Source of the DNA: Holothuria scabra
Lineage: Eukaryota > Echinodermata > Holothuroidea > Aspidochirotida > Holothuriidae
Length of the DNA stretch: 64,000 nucleotides
NCBI GenBank assembly: GCA_037179385.1
Contig: CM074200.1
Span: forward strand, 30,197,884 to 30,261,883
Reading direction: 5' to 3'
In this document: positions 37,416 through 48,803 of the stretch, piece by piece
Position numbering within the stretch: the stretch's first letter is position 1
Layout of the letters: every line of letters starts with the position of its first letter
Made by a program: the position numbers and the translations under genes
Notes under the pieces: generated by a model
The model's database searches: none
What the model saw: the letters and a program-made list of their open reading frames with translations, nothing else
What the model was told of the DNA's origin: nothing

Positions 37416-37917
37416 TAACATATTAATATTTTTTGGTTTAATATGTGTAACTCTCCTAGACAAGGGTCTTCTTTTGAAGATGAATAAGTACCAGGAAACC
37501 AAAATCATAACATTCAAACTCTTTTCTTTATAATCTGCCATATTATACTTAGCCTACATATGCAAATGATTTTCCCAAGGCGGGCGAGGTCAGGAATTTC
37601 GAGCCCTGGTTTTCTTTTTATATGATTAAGGAAGTCAAATGTTCAAAAATCACATACCGTAATTTAAACCAGTAATGCAGTGTAAGCATTTGAAAGTAAG
37701 AATTTCAAATTATTTTGCTCTTCACTATTAAAAAATTTAATAACTTTAAATACTTGAGTTAATGCAATACAATGGACACTAAACTTTGTGAGGGATGTCC
37801 AGATAGTCATTCCATTATACTGGCCAAGCAAACCTTCTAAAAAATGGTCTGAGGGCCGTGAAGTTGGTCACGTGATGTCCTTCAGTGGACGTAAAAGCTT
37901 CTTCGAGGAGCAGTTTA

Positions 37918-38216
37918 AAAGGCCAAACCTCTCACCCACACTAAAATTTTGGTACCCGGGTACCGAAAGTCTCAATTGGCTCAGTTCTTTGATTGACAGA
38001 TAATTCAAACAACGCAGAGTGCAAAAGCTTATATTACACACGGAACGGTACTGAGAGTGTTTAGATTACATGAATTGAGCTTTTCTATACTCAACCTGAA
38101 GCAATTAACTGAAATTGTGTCTGGATGAGGATGAATTTCAGACAATTGTGGGAGGGGCTTCAGTTGGAAGGTTAGGAGAATGGGCATGTTTGGGGTGAGA
38201 GAACTGAGCCTTAAAA
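37918..38216 (+). mobile_element. ~300-bp MITE copy
   Basis: It starts AAAGGCCAAACCTCTCACCC and ends GGGGTGAGAGAACTGAGCCTT, with the usual internal words ('tcaattggctcag', 'gtgtctggatgaggatgaat'). Flanked by TTTAA/TTAA at the two ends. It lies directly after a 'cttcagtggacgtaaaagcttct' repeat that recurs at 38430-38480 and 46925-46960. Confidence 0.75.
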
Positions 38217-38471
38217 GTTTGGTTTCGCCGAACGACACTTTGTCAGAGGGTCAGCTAGGAGCAATAGAGAAAAAGGAGAACTTCTGATACTTTTTATACA
38301 AAGGTAGTGTACTAATTAATTTCGGCCTTTGACCAAGATCACGTGAAGTATATGATTTTTCATCCAGTCTAGAATGGAGCCATGAATGACAGACCAATAA
38401 CGCAAATGGTCTTATGGCCGTGAGGTTGTTGTCTTTCAGTGGACGTTATAGCTTCTTTGGACAGCAGTTTA

Positions 38472-38800
38472 AAGGGGAAGTTTAAGCAAAAAAAATTAAT
38501 TTTCACATGTGAAAGAAGCACTTCATCTACTCAGTGTGGTGAAGTTCCCATTCAAATTGGACATGTATTTTTTGAGATATTAGCAAATGAAGTTACTAGG
38601 TTTGTGTTTCAAAGTGAATTGAGGGCAGCAGAGATTATATCACTTCCTCACATCGATAAGGAAAGCTTTGCTTCCTTTTTTCAGTCTGTTGTGCTTAATT
38701 TGAAGTTGATAGGAGTTGACATCCCCTTGAGGATTGCAAAGTTTGAAAAGTTCTTATGCCACTTAAACGATCTTATTTTGATAATATGGGATTGATGAGG
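38472..38800 (+). repeat. Dispersed repeat, copy 1 of 2 (~320 bp)
   Basis: Matches 58675-58990 read on the minus strand. Both contain 'ttttcacatgtga', 'cagtgtggtgaa', 'caaattggacatgtatt' and 'gcagag.ttatatcac'. The 118-codon open frame here is therefore more likely part of a repeat than a gene: the other copy does not keep it. Confidence 0.6.
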
Positions 38801-39109
38801 AGAAAAAAGGTTGTAAAGTCTGAAGAAAAAAAAAACAAAAGACTGTTCATTAATGTGGGGATTTAATGTCATATGTGCTTGCTTCAAGTTCACTGTGTAT
38901 TGAAAATGTGACAACTTTACTTGCTCATCGACAACCACAAATCGGGTTTCACTTCAGATTTCATCAAAGTACTTAAAATAAGTACCCCCCTAAAATATAA
39001 AAACTTGGTATGACCTTAAACCCTTATTTTAAAGTTTGGTTTCGCCGAACGGCCCTTTGCCAGTCGGTCGGAAGGACTGTAGAAAAACTAATTACTTTTG
39101 GTGCACACA

Positions 39110-39295
39110 TACATGCACCATACTTGTCCCATATAAAATTTGAGCCATATCAAATAGGCCATATATTGCTTTATGTTATATCAAATTATATCTGCCCAAT
39201 TTTTTTCTAAAACCAGATACGATTTCCATATCTGGACCAGATATGGGCCAGATATATTTCAATATATATGGCCCATATATGAATTTTGAGTAAGG
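39110..39295. repeat. Palindromic CCATATAT/ATATGGGCC repeat
   Basis: CCATAT, ATATGG, CCAGATAT and ATATCTGG words alternate on both strands, with near-palindromes such as 'atatatggcccatatat'. Confidence 0.5.
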
Positions 39296-40288
39296 GATTG
39301 CACAACTGACTTCAGTTCACATCTTGATCACTTGAGGTGCAGTTTGTTCAGGGTTTGGGTACCCGCTCAGGCGGACCGCCTCTCCGGCAAGTGCTAGTTT
39401 TACTGTAGGCCAGTATAAATTCAGGAAATTGGAATTCAAATTATTTGATTTTGGTGTTATGGCATTTAATGTATGGCATTCAGAAGTTGTGGTTAAAATT
39501 GTGAAAAGGATTTGGAGGAAAAGGGGCTGGAGACTTGTAAACAATGAAGAAGGCTCTTAAAATGTAGCAGGTATGAATCTTTCGAGGTCCTGAAAAGAGG
39601 ATTTTGTCATCAAAGTGGGGGTGGGGGTGGGGATGGACGAGATGAAAACTATCAACCTGTTCAACACTTATGGATGGTCCTTTCATGCCTAATTCAAATA
39701 ATCTAAAAAAGGAAGCACTCCTTCCATTGGCTGACGTTTTCAGTGAAAGCCAGACGTGGTTCGAATTTCCCTTCGTAGTCTCTGCTCAAATGGTTGAATC
39801 TCTTACAGCGAAATAATACAATAAAAATGGCGCTTAAATTAGCAAACTGCCTTCAAGTTTGCTCAGTCTGTACTACAACACATTCTTTACAAAATTTCTT
39901 TTTAATTTCATGGTACAACAGTCAGAAACAACCTTAAAATCAATTGAAGACGCCCCATTTGTCAGTCAATACCGGTAGAGGACGAATATTTGCCAGACAT
40001 TAGTGATCTACTACTTACAGCTAGCAAAGGGTGCCGATAATATTACGTCGGTATTGGAGTATTTTTGCCTTTCTCGGAAACCAAGAAAATGCAAAAATTC
40101 GGTCAGGCTGACCGTCGTCATAACAGTGATGGTGAGGGCCTAGTATAGTCTCCGGTTGGGTAAAGGATCCGCATAGTATAAATGGTGAATATGAAGTACA
40201 CCCACAACTCTCTACCAACTCGGCAAATCCTGCAAATAAATTCTTGCAATATTTTCTATTAATAACTTAAATAAAAAAATGTAAGAAG
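39296..40288. other. Intergenic, nothing recognised
   Basis: No plausible exon or complete element was seen. A GT-rich tract lies at 39618-39634. Confidence 0.4.
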
Positions 40289-40290
40289 GT

Positions 40291-40565
40291 ACACTCTAAA
40301 AAAAAGTCTGGTGAAATTTCACTAGGTTCCGTGTTGATATAGCACCTACACAGTCCTGGTCATTTTGTACCAGGAAATCATGGTCACATGAAACATTACC
40401 GTACACTGGCGAATTTGACCAAATAACTGGCTATTCTTCTAGTTTTTTTAACCAGTTTCTTCTTCAATCTGAATAAAATTTCCTGGTTAAATTAACCATG
40501 ATTATGGGGGTGCTATAGTGACACCGAATCTGGTGTAATTTCACCAGACATTATTTGGAGTGTGA
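40291..40565. mobile_element. Fold-back MITE of the ACTCTAAAAA / AACCAGGATTA type
   Basis: The left part reads 'acactctaaaaaaaagtctg' then 'gtgaaatttcac', and the right part 'ctggtgtaatttcaccagac...ggagtgt', which is complementary. The centre has 'cctggttaaattaacc'. It is related in plan to 44205-44405 and 49210-49455. Confidence 0.6.
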
Positions 40566-40584
40566 CGTCGCATTCGATAACATT

Positions 40585-40893
40585 AAAGGGCCAAAGCTCT
40601 AACCCCAAACTAAAATTTTGGTACGGGGGTACCTAAATTCTCAATTGGCTCAGCTCAGCTCTTTGATCGACAGCTAATTCAAACAATGCAAAGTACCAAA
40701 GCTTATATTACACAGCATAAACGGCACTGAGAGTGTTTTCATTATATTAATTAAGTTATTCTATACTCACCTTGAAGCAATTAACTGAGATTGTATCTGG
40801 ATGAGGATGAATTTCAGACAATTGTGGTAGGGGTGTCAGTAAGAAGGTTAGGAGAATTGGTACTGTGTGGGATGAGAGAACTGGGCCTTTAAA
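40585..40893 (+). mobile_element. ~300-bp MITE copy
   Basis: It starts TTAAAGGGCCAAAGCTCTAACC and ends GAGAGAACTGGGCCTTTAA. An internal CTCAG duplication ('cagctcagctc') is private to this copy. Confidence 0.75.
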
Positions 40894-42945
40894 CCACTAA
40901 CTCGACGTGCCTGTCGCGATCTTAGACTGCAGTCGGGGAGCTTAGCTTTGCAGCTACCCTGGTGTCGGGATAACACATTTATAAATATATTTTCTGTCCC
41001 CCTTCAATACCTTGTCTGACCAAAGGCCTGATACACGCCACTTTTTTCACCATTGGCTTAGCTGGTGGGGTCGGGTCTGCCACGGGATCATGCTTTCCCC
41101 AACCTCATTATGGAAAGGACCTTTTGGAATAGAAGGTAGAAAATTGACTTCAAATGATGCTAAATGTTGCACCCGACTGTATCCCAGGTCGGCAATCAGA
41201 CCCTGAGGTAAATGGCTTAGCCAGGGCCTTTTATACAAGGGAGGGGTCAAAAATGCCGAAAGATTAGGCATAGCTCCACCATTAGTTGGCCTGGAACGTG
41301 CAGTCTAAAACGTCATAGTCAAATTTGAATAGATCTAATCAAGATGGGCGCGATCCGAAATCTTGTCAAAACTGTTTACTAAATTAGGCACATAGATGAA
41401 ACGAATAGTTTCATTTTATAACCATTCCTAGTCCATTGGGAAACAAATCATATCAATTATTTGATAAGATTGCGGTTAGTGCCTAGATAGACTTGAAATG
41501 TTTGGAGTATAAAGAAAGTTTTGAAACTATCGAGACCCCTAAAATAGCCATATATATGTTCTGGTCTTGTAACCATAATTTAAGCAGTCATTCTATGCTT
41601 TCAAAAGCAAAAGGGCTTAATACATACAACGTGGTGCTGTATTGTTCTTTTTTTGTATTAGATCCGTTTGCTAAAATTGTCCTGATGTTCCTCATTCTGT
41701 CTTTCCGAGGTAATTTTGGTTCACATGAAGTAAAAACTCAACTTTTCATTTTTTGTCGGGGAAATTGTGAAGGGATACACTTTTGCCTGTGAAATAATGT
41801 TTTTACCCGGTTAGAATTGAGTTTTCGTATTTGGTCGTAAGTGGGAAAAGGTGACTTCTCATAATTTTGTCATGAAAAAAGCTCCGAAATTTGATCTGCG
41901 TGATCTAATAAAGATTAGGCCTATCATGAAAAAAAATCCCATGCATTTTGGGATGACGTCATTTCTCGATTGTCTGCCAGGAAAAAAATTGATATCACGC
42001 CCCCAAACCCGTAATGAAAATGTTCAAAATGTTCTAAATATGATTTTTTTTTTACTTGACTTATGAAGGTCTTTGTCCTAATTCTTAATTTAAAAAAAAA
42101 AAAAAACAGATGTGAAAAAGCCTACATTATCCAGCTTGTTGTTATTCATGGTACGTGACGGCGCTCAAAGTGCGTTGGGTAAGCCGCATAAGTAGTCGCA
42201 ACGAAACACGCACGTGATAACTACAGAGCAATCCATACAATCGAAGCTGCGGGCTTCGATCAATTACGATTCTGCGGCAAAAAGGGTTAAAGAGTAAAAT
42301 AACAACGTCCTAGAACAGCAAGACCAAAAGTGTAACCTACAAGATGCGAAGACATAAAGGCATGAGCTAATGTAAACGATTGTAAAGCATAAAAGATGTG
42401 GAAAAAAGATGACTAAGAACTTTGCTTGTGAAGACTGGAGAAATAAACTGAGAGGATTATTAGTAATCGAAATTAAAAATTAATATTATCAAAGTTATAA
42501 TTAATAAAGTTATTAAGTGAAATTTCTTCTGCGAATATGAATGGTTATATCTATAAAAGAAGAAGTGTAACGATTTGAATAAGCCACCTACCACTTCCGG
42601 GGATAAGGTGATGTGCTCATTTGAATATATAGGGGATGGTTAGTACTTTTCACGAAGAAAATCATTTACATCTTGCATAATATTAATAGATTGTATTTGC
42701 TAAAGACAGATGTCATGAATTACTTTAAAACCGTAGTTTCCTCCCCAACACAGAAGATAATACGTCCGTACATGCGATGTATATAATGGATTGAATTAAG
42801 AAAACGTGGCAAGGATTTCATGGCTTACATTTAAAGAGTTATGTTTACGTAGACAATGCAACCATGGCTTAAGCCGCGATTTTAGTGAGTCAGAAGTGTG
42901 CACATCCCAGTTCAACTTATCGTCCATAACAACCCAGGCATAAAT
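40894..42945. other. Intergenic, nothing recognised
   Basis: Several short open frames (for example 41493-41792 +) show no motif or splice support. The 42490-42620 part is very AT-rich. Confidence 0.4.
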
Positions 42946-42949
42946 ACTT

Positions 42950-44110
42950 ACAATAAGAAACTATTTCAGTACCACACCAATTCTTAATTCCAACAAGGTC
43001 TGGCACAACCTTTTGTCTAGTTCTAAAATCAATTATAACATATCATCAGTTTCCTTGACATTTAATTCCAAATATAGTTTTCGTCGCAGTATTTTACAAA
43101 TTTAGGCAATTGATCAATATAAATCCTGCCATCATCACCTGAAATTAGGCCAACTTGAATAACTGCAGTGCCATCAGCAACTTTTACGAGTGCACATGCT
43201 TAGGCCTACATGAGAAGAACGAATTTCACTATAATATAAAGAAAAGGTGCTAGGGTTGTTCCCTAACGAACCCAGTATTAGAAACGACAACATCGGAGTT
43301 TACATTGCTTATTAAACTACTGCAGGCGCGTAGTCAGGATTGTGTCATCAGTAAAGGGGGAGGGGGTGTCACAGGGGAGGTTTGGGGCACGACTTGAGGG
43401 AAAAGCCTAAGGGTAGAAAGAAAAAACCCGCTATTTAAGGTGTTTTTTACATTGCAAGGTTGGCTCATGGGGGAGGGGTTCTCCCCTCCCCCGTGGCTAC
43501 GCCACTGAACTATTGAGACCAATTGGTTGGTGAGATAACTAAATTGAGAACTTTTCCTGTCTTCAGCAATTATTCAACCAATAGAAATGATTGAATTGTG
43601 TTTAAAGCAGATAAAAGGCAAAATAAATGGTACATGCAGAATTATTGCCAAATTTAGGACATTCTTAATGACAGTACAGTTTATCAACTGAAAACAGTCA
43701 TACATCCTCTGTGTTACGACCTTTTGAATCGGCGAACTGCAAGGGGCCAACTTATCTGAAACTAATTCCTTAAGTGCTTTCAAAATGAAAAGTTTGCGAA
43801 TCTTCTCCTTTCGCAGATCATTCTGGCAAGATATCATTACCTTTTTCGGGACAATGGTAAGGCATGACTGTTTCCATATGGGTGGTAAAATACGACTACT
43901 AAAACACATATTAAAATGTGAAATGAAAAATAAAATCTAATTGGAAAGAAATTTTTAAGCACACAAGGAGAAACGTTATCAGGGCCAGCAGCTATTTAGA
44001 AGGATTTATCTGACTGAAATGGGGGACGTATACCTTATCCTTGCCAACTGACAAACTGACTGCCTTGATTAACAGCGGGTAATTTGAAAAGGTTGCAGAC
44101 TTTTCATCTC
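42950..44110 (-). pseudogene. Decayed LINE (non-LTR) reverse-transcriptase remnant
   Basis: Read on the minus strand, fragments in shifting frames keep the order of a non-LTR reverse transcriptase. AAGPDNVSPCVLKN is at about 43955-43994, then PPIWKQSCLTIVPK, then KLFILKALKELVSDKL. After a 190-bp MITE insertion come VADGTAVIQ (about 43160-43185), YIDQLP, FVKYCDENYIWN and, after a frame break, NVKETDDM and IDFR. The usual FADD catalytic box reads VADG, so the second Asp is lost, and several frame breaks and stops are present. It cannot make a working protein. Clade (L2/CR1/other) is not resolved. Confidence 0.75.
43323..43508. mobile_element. GGCGTAGCC fold-back MITE, copy 2, nested in the LINE remnant
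   Basis: Ends are 'ggcgcgtagtcagga' and 'cgtggctacgccactg', inverted. The interior holds GGGGGAGGGG and CCCCTCCCCC near opposite ends. It separates the two parts of the reverse-transcriptase remnant. Confidence 0.7.
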
Positions 44111-44204
44111 AGTCAAAACAATTATGATTAACTCAGTAGTACATTTAATTCAATGAAATGAAATTGAATTTAATTAATACTACAACTATAATTAGCATGC
44201 ACTC

Positions 44205-44405
44205 TAAAAACGCCGGGTTAATTTAACCAGGATCGGTGTTCTATTTATTTCAACACAATTCTGGTTAAATTTTAATGCAAATCCTGATTAAACTAACACA
44301 AATTCTGGTTAGAATAACTCGGATTTGAGTTATTTTCATTAGGATTCTCGTTAAAATGAACCAGGATTATGTTGGAGTAAACAAAACACCGATCCTGGCT
44401 AATTC
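44205..44405. mobile_element. Fold-back MITE of the AACCAGGATCGGTGTT type, copy 1
   Basis: Left 'ttaatttaaccaggatcggt' pairs with right 'aacaccgatcctggctaatt'. Inner words 'ctggttaaa' and 'gaaccaggattatg' also pair. The copy at 49210-49455 shares both arms. Confidence 0.75.
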
Positions 44406-44858
44406 CAGACCGTTTCAGACACGCTTCATATTATTGTGGGTGAAGTTTTCTTCAAGTTCCATCTTGTACTTTTTCTCTTCATGACTGAGTTAACCTCGTC
44501 ATGTAACACTTTAACCTTTTCCATTTATCTTCTTCCAAAGGCCCCCTTTGTTTCATCTCTTTCGAGATCAAGGGTTAATTTGTTTTTTAGAGTAGCAAAG
44601 GCTTTCGCATAGTCTATTAAAAATACAGTATTTGTGAGTATATTTTTACGAGCTTTACACTGTCACTGCCTTGGAGAAACGGTCATTTTGATACCGTCAA
44701 CTGATCTCAGAACAAAAGCTTGATATAACTGGATGTCGGTAAGGTCTTGCGTGGAGGTCAGTTGAACTTTCCGAAGTACCGTAGACAATATCACCTTTTG
44801 CTCCATAATTGCGAACTTTTGACCTGAAATATCAATATGTGAAAAACGCTTTTGTTAA
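44406..44858. other. Intergenic, nothing recognised
   Basis: No exon or repeat identified. Confidence 0.4.
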
Positions 44859-44859
44859 A

Positions 44860-45075
44860 GGTACCACCTCAGGTAGCAAACCTATATGTTTCCAATATGG
44901 GTAGGCCACCATGGAGCCCATTAAATTTTGTACCCAAGATTAATGAAGGCCCCATATGTGCAGCCCACAAAATGAGGATTAGTAGGCCTAATGGACTGAC
45001 CCATTTTTACCCCACATGTCAGTCTTTTACATAGGCCCAAGAACAATCCCATATGGGCATGTGGGTCACGTGGCT
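44860..45075. repeat. GGCCCATATG-rich repeat, copy 1
   Basis: It shares with 61374-61590 the start 'ccaggtag..gcaaacctat/acct', then 'atggagccc/gcccc', 'aatgaaggccccatatgtgc' versus 'gcccacatacccagccc', and a GGGCATGTGGG end. It is probably a MITE-like family with weak ends. Confidence 0.45.
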
Positions 45076-45339
45076 CAGCTCATATGAGTTCCTTACTAAC
45101 CCCGCAAAATCATGTCAGCTTCATATGCGAATTAAATCGCGAATATTACCTGGGACGTTTCTGTGCTTAAAGGAGACATTGTTACCGTGGGTAGCTCAGC
45201 AAACATGGCCAGTACCGTAATTTATAAAAGGGGACTGATCTGCTTGCCAACCAAAAATATTACAAGCATGGATACCAAACTTTAAATGGCGCGTTGACTC
45301 GTCATCGAGGCCAAAACGGAGAGGCGGAAGCGCTGATCA

Positions 45340-45385
45340 CTGTTTTTTTTTTTTTTTTTTTTTTTTTTTTGGGGGGGGGGGGGCA
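45340..45385 (+). repeat. Poly-T followed by poly-G tract
   Basis: About 29 T residues are followed by about 14 G residues (45342-45383). This is a likely assembly or sequencing weak point. Confidence 0.8.
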
Positions 45386-45767
45386 ACAGGTCAATTGATA
45401 TCTTCCAGTACTATAAATAAGTGTGATTTCAAAACACTGCAAATCTTACAAACACCGTTTTCCAATACATTTCACTAACATGGAAGAGTTTTTTTCTATT
45501 CGAAACACCTGATCATAAACGCACAGTTTCAATGGTAACTTTACAAGGGCACATCTTCGCCATCTCACTCGCTTACAACGAAAAAAAATCAACCAGTGCG
45601 TAAGTTTTTCTTACACACGGAGAAATGTATTTTGCGCGTGTAGTTAGTTATATAAAGGTTTACCAGTTATTGGCCCAGTTTCCAACCAATTGTGCGCGTG
45701 TAGAATTCGTTTTGAAAATGAACGCACTCTAGTCACCGGAGTGGAATTTTTTGTAACGCATCTATAG

Positions 45768-46400
45768 ACCTTGTGCATTGACGACACACTGACGTCATCC
45801 TTTGGGCAGAACAATAGAACACGTTGCCACACGCATAAGAGCTTGTCCTGCACGTGTAGCAGACTATGCGGGTATTCGACTGATTGACAAATCAGCTGTC
45901 TGCATTTGTCTGTGTTGGTTTGTTGTGCCCCCCCCCCCTTCATAGACCTATTTCCAAATAGCAATTACAATGAATTGTAGGACAGAGTTTTGGGTGTGCG
46001 TCAATTTTCACCACAGTAAAATGCCATTGACAAAAATGACAAACACCAAAACTCTATCCTACAATACTTTGTAATTGCTATTTGGAAATAGGTCTATGAA
46101 GGGCGTACTTTCCGCTCTGTGATATATGCACATGGTGTATAGTTATGCCCGCAGCTAACCGAATAGACGTTATGCATATGATGTCACATAGCAAATATGC
46201 TATTCATCTTTGTCACAGAGCGGAAAATACGCCCTCCTTTCGGGCAAAAACAAAACCCAACACAGATAAATGCGACAGCTGATTTGTCAACCAGTCGAAT
46301 ACGCATGCGTGCATGGCGAATTCTTATGCGTGTGGCCATGCGTTCCGTGGTTCTGCCCACAGGATGACGTCAATGTGCCGTCAATGCCCAAGGTCTATGG
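45768..46400. repeat. Nested long inverted repeat (three levels)
   Basis: The outer arms are about 45768-45925 and 46244-46400. A middle pair, about 45937-46000 with 46040-46103, shares 'catagacctatttccaaata' and its complement. A third pair, 46100-46121 (GGGCGTACTTTCCGCTCTGTGA) with 46213-46234, lies beside it. All three could form hairpins. No open frame spans the structure. Confidence 0.8.
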
Positions 46401-47400
46401 ACACTTCCGCCCCTCCTTTTGAGCCATAGAAATCCAAAGCTGAAGCTTAGGATTTCTCCAGTAAGAAATGGTTAGGATCGAGTCATCGCATCTAGCAGTG
46501 TATAGGGATATGGGTTTACAATCTTCGTTTATTACAATATCTTTGCTGCGAAGCCCTTTAACTCCCGAGCATGTGTAGTAAACTGCATGTGTATCATGTT
46601 CGTCCCATAAAGAAACCCTAACCTTTAGCTGGATGGGAGCCACGCCAATGGAAACGCGCGCCTCAAAACATATACAATCAAGGGGTTACGAGTCATATTT
46701 TATTCACCCAATTAACTGAACGCAGGCGTAAAATTTTCATAGGTGTATATTTTGGCTTTGAGTATGTTAAAGTCTCGGTCGCACTCGAAGCCGTTGTAGT
46801 GTGATCGCGGCTTTATTCTGCAGGTGAATGCTGCAGTCAAGCTTGCCACCCCGTCTAGAATAGAACCATACATGACAGATCAATGATGTAACTGGTCTGA
46901 CGGCCGTGAGGTTGGTCAAGTGTTGCCCTTCAGTGGACGTATACTTCTTCGAGAAGCAGTTTCAATTTTTTTTCGGTGAACGGCTCTGTGCCAGAGAGTC
47001 TGGAGTACTTAAGCAGTCGAGCTTGCCACCGGGAGACATGCAAGTTTGGCTTGTGATTTAACAAAAGCATAACTGCTCTGTATAACTGCATACGATCATA
47101 TCTTGGCTTAAGTAATCTCACAGGCAGGTTTGCCCAACATGCTGAACGAGATAAAGGTTTAAGACCAGCCGCTTGAACTGTTCGTAAGTAAGACGAAAGC
47201 TTATAGCTGATTACGAACACAGCAACAAGGATGTACAATATTGATGCCAAAATAATACATTTATATTTAGGTGGCACTTCATCAGTCGGACCCTTGCGCG
47301 TGATCCTTTTTGTCCTTGTTGGACGATATTTCCAGTTAAAGCTTAGAATTTCTATGGTTAGTCCACGGTTGTGACGTAGAGGTGTGTCTGCTCTACAAAT
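46395..47400 (-). other. Two unassigned minus-strand open frames next to the inverted repeat
   Basis: One open frame (stop at 46395, open up to about 46680) starts without an ATG and contains VSLWDEHDTHAVYYTCSG. The other (stop at 46930, open to about 47400, about 155 codons) contains a 20-residue hydrophobic segment, IILASILYILVAVF, followed by basic residues. Neither matches a family I know. The last 50 codons of the second frame run into a dispersed repeat ('ctctggcacagagccgttc', 'cttcagtggacg'). The word 'agaatttctatgg' recurs inverted at 46430-46470 and 47320-47360, so both frames probably sit in one repeat. Confidence 0.2.
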
Positions 47401-47894
47401 GTTGCCTTAAAGCAAGCTAATATGTGCGGCATAGGTGTGTCATATTTTTAATATATTCGGTCAATTGCGCAATGAAAGGGTGCGTCTATGGATAAAAACA
47501 TTTGTCTCTGTTAACGGACATTCACGCCTGGAGTTTAACAGTGAGTCGTTCTTGATTAGAGCTTAAGTTGCACTGTTAAAATTCTTATGTATTTCTTTGT
47601 TTTTAAATGTAATTTTACAGGCGTTTTTTTAACAGTGTGGGTACGTTTACATTCATAAGTTCAGGGGTATTTGCATCACAATATTTCTCACGTACTAACA
47701 ATAAGACGACTTTTTCACACATACACTTAGACATTTTCCTAAAAGTTGATGGAACAACGTATCATTAATTGGAGGAAAACGTCCAATGAATACTTTATCA
47801 TACAGTTTACGATTGATATCGTTTGTAACTATATAAGGGATAAAGGAAGAAGAAAACTCGGAATACTTTTTGTGGCATAAACAAAGATCAGTTC

Positions 47895-48140
47895 GTTACT
47901 TAGTTAGGTGGGGTTTTAATTACGGTCCAGTTTCCAACCAATTGGTTCAAGCCGAGCCGGTCACGGCTTTTTCTAGTTGTGGCCCACATGCTTGTTTTCC
48001 CTACTCCACTGCTTATGCTGAGCATCAAGCCAATGGCAGCAGGTTTGGTTTTTCAAGTCTTCAGTATGACCCAGCCAGGACTTGAACTCCCAACCTCCCG
48101 ACGACTACAAGTCTGATGTTCTATTCACTTGATCAGTATA
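47895..48140 (-). repeat. tRNA-derived SINE copy
   Basis: On the minus strand the head has a B-box-like GTTCAAGTCC (plus 48078-48087) preceded by a GTCGTCGGGAGGTTGGGA arm and followed by TGGCTGGGTCATACTGAAG. The body has 'gatgctcagcataagcagtg' and ends near 47900. It is the best-preserved copy together with 56240-56520. Confidence 0.7.
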
Positions 48141-48623
48141 AGCCGTTAAGGTAACGTAAGGACAGATTGACATGCAGTAGCAAGCGCAACAGGGGCCGGG
48201 GCTTTATCCCTCTTGTGAAAGAAGCGGACAAGTGAAAGACGTGGGGAGACATCCTTTTCCCTCGATGGGGGCACCGTGCCCTTATATCCCTCCCCCACCG
48301 TAAGTGCAGATAATTACACATTGTGCGCTTTCTCCGTATTTTTAAAGTTGACTCTCTTCATATTGGTCGATAAGAGGCACTTTTTTGTTTTTCAGCCATT
48401 TCCAAAAAGCATACGGTAGATTTCCCAACACCCGCTCTATCTGTCGCGGGATTTAACATTATGGTCCTCAACCCCGTGGATCCTGTCCACGCCACTGGTT
48501 AAAAGAATACATTACAACAGTATTTTGGATTACTCTTCAAAAAAATTAAATGTTACTGGATAACTAAGAAATATATCATGAAATAGAAACTTAATTTTAT
48601 CTGGTAATAAAAATTTCCTTTAC
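48141..48623 (-). other. Downstream side of the last visible CYP4 exon
   Basis: Should be intron following the haem-loop exon. No C-terminal P450 exon was recognised here or further left. A lone GGCGTGG-type MITE end lies near 48490. Confidence 0.4.
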
Positions 48624-48803
48624 CGATACAGTTTCGATGACCCGCCGAGAAAGGAACGAACGAAAAGTTATGTCGTCCTTCACTGTTAGCTGTTAGAAAT
48701 CGATCTGGATCGAAGGTATCGGGATTTGGGAATTGCTTGGGGTCACGGTGAAGCCAATAAGGCGAGATAAAAATAGTAGTCCCCTCTGGAATTTTCGTAC
48801 CAC
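48624..48803 (-). CDS. CYP4 exon with PxRF and haem-binding loop
   Basis: 180 nt, acceptor TTTTTCAG and donor ATCG|GTAAAG. It encodes IPEGTTIFISPYWLHRDP, FPNPDTFDPDRF and VPFSAGHRNCIG. The cysteine of this loop is the haem iron ligand. His stands where Pro or Arg is usual between Gly and Arg. A last exon must follow to complete the C terminus. Confidence 0.92.

Noticed and set aside
38439..38795. 118-codon + strand open frame
   Set aside because: Most of it lies in a dispersed repeat whose other copy (58675-58990) does not keep the frame; no motif recognised.
43323..43508. Proline- and glycine-rich frame in the 43.4-kb G/C-run region
   Set aside because: It is the translation of the GGCGTAGCC MITE interior, not a protein.
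45768..46400. CRISPR-like array
   Set aside because: The repeats are inverted rather than direct and spaced units are absent; the genome is eukaryotic.
47870..48085. 71-codon + strand open frame
   Set aside because: It is the antisense of a tRNA-derived SINE copy.
48060..48140. Possible functional tRNA gene on the minus strand
   Set aside because: The B box is good, but the A box and acceptor stem are not preserved and the same unit with the same body occurs at two other sites, so it is a SINE head.
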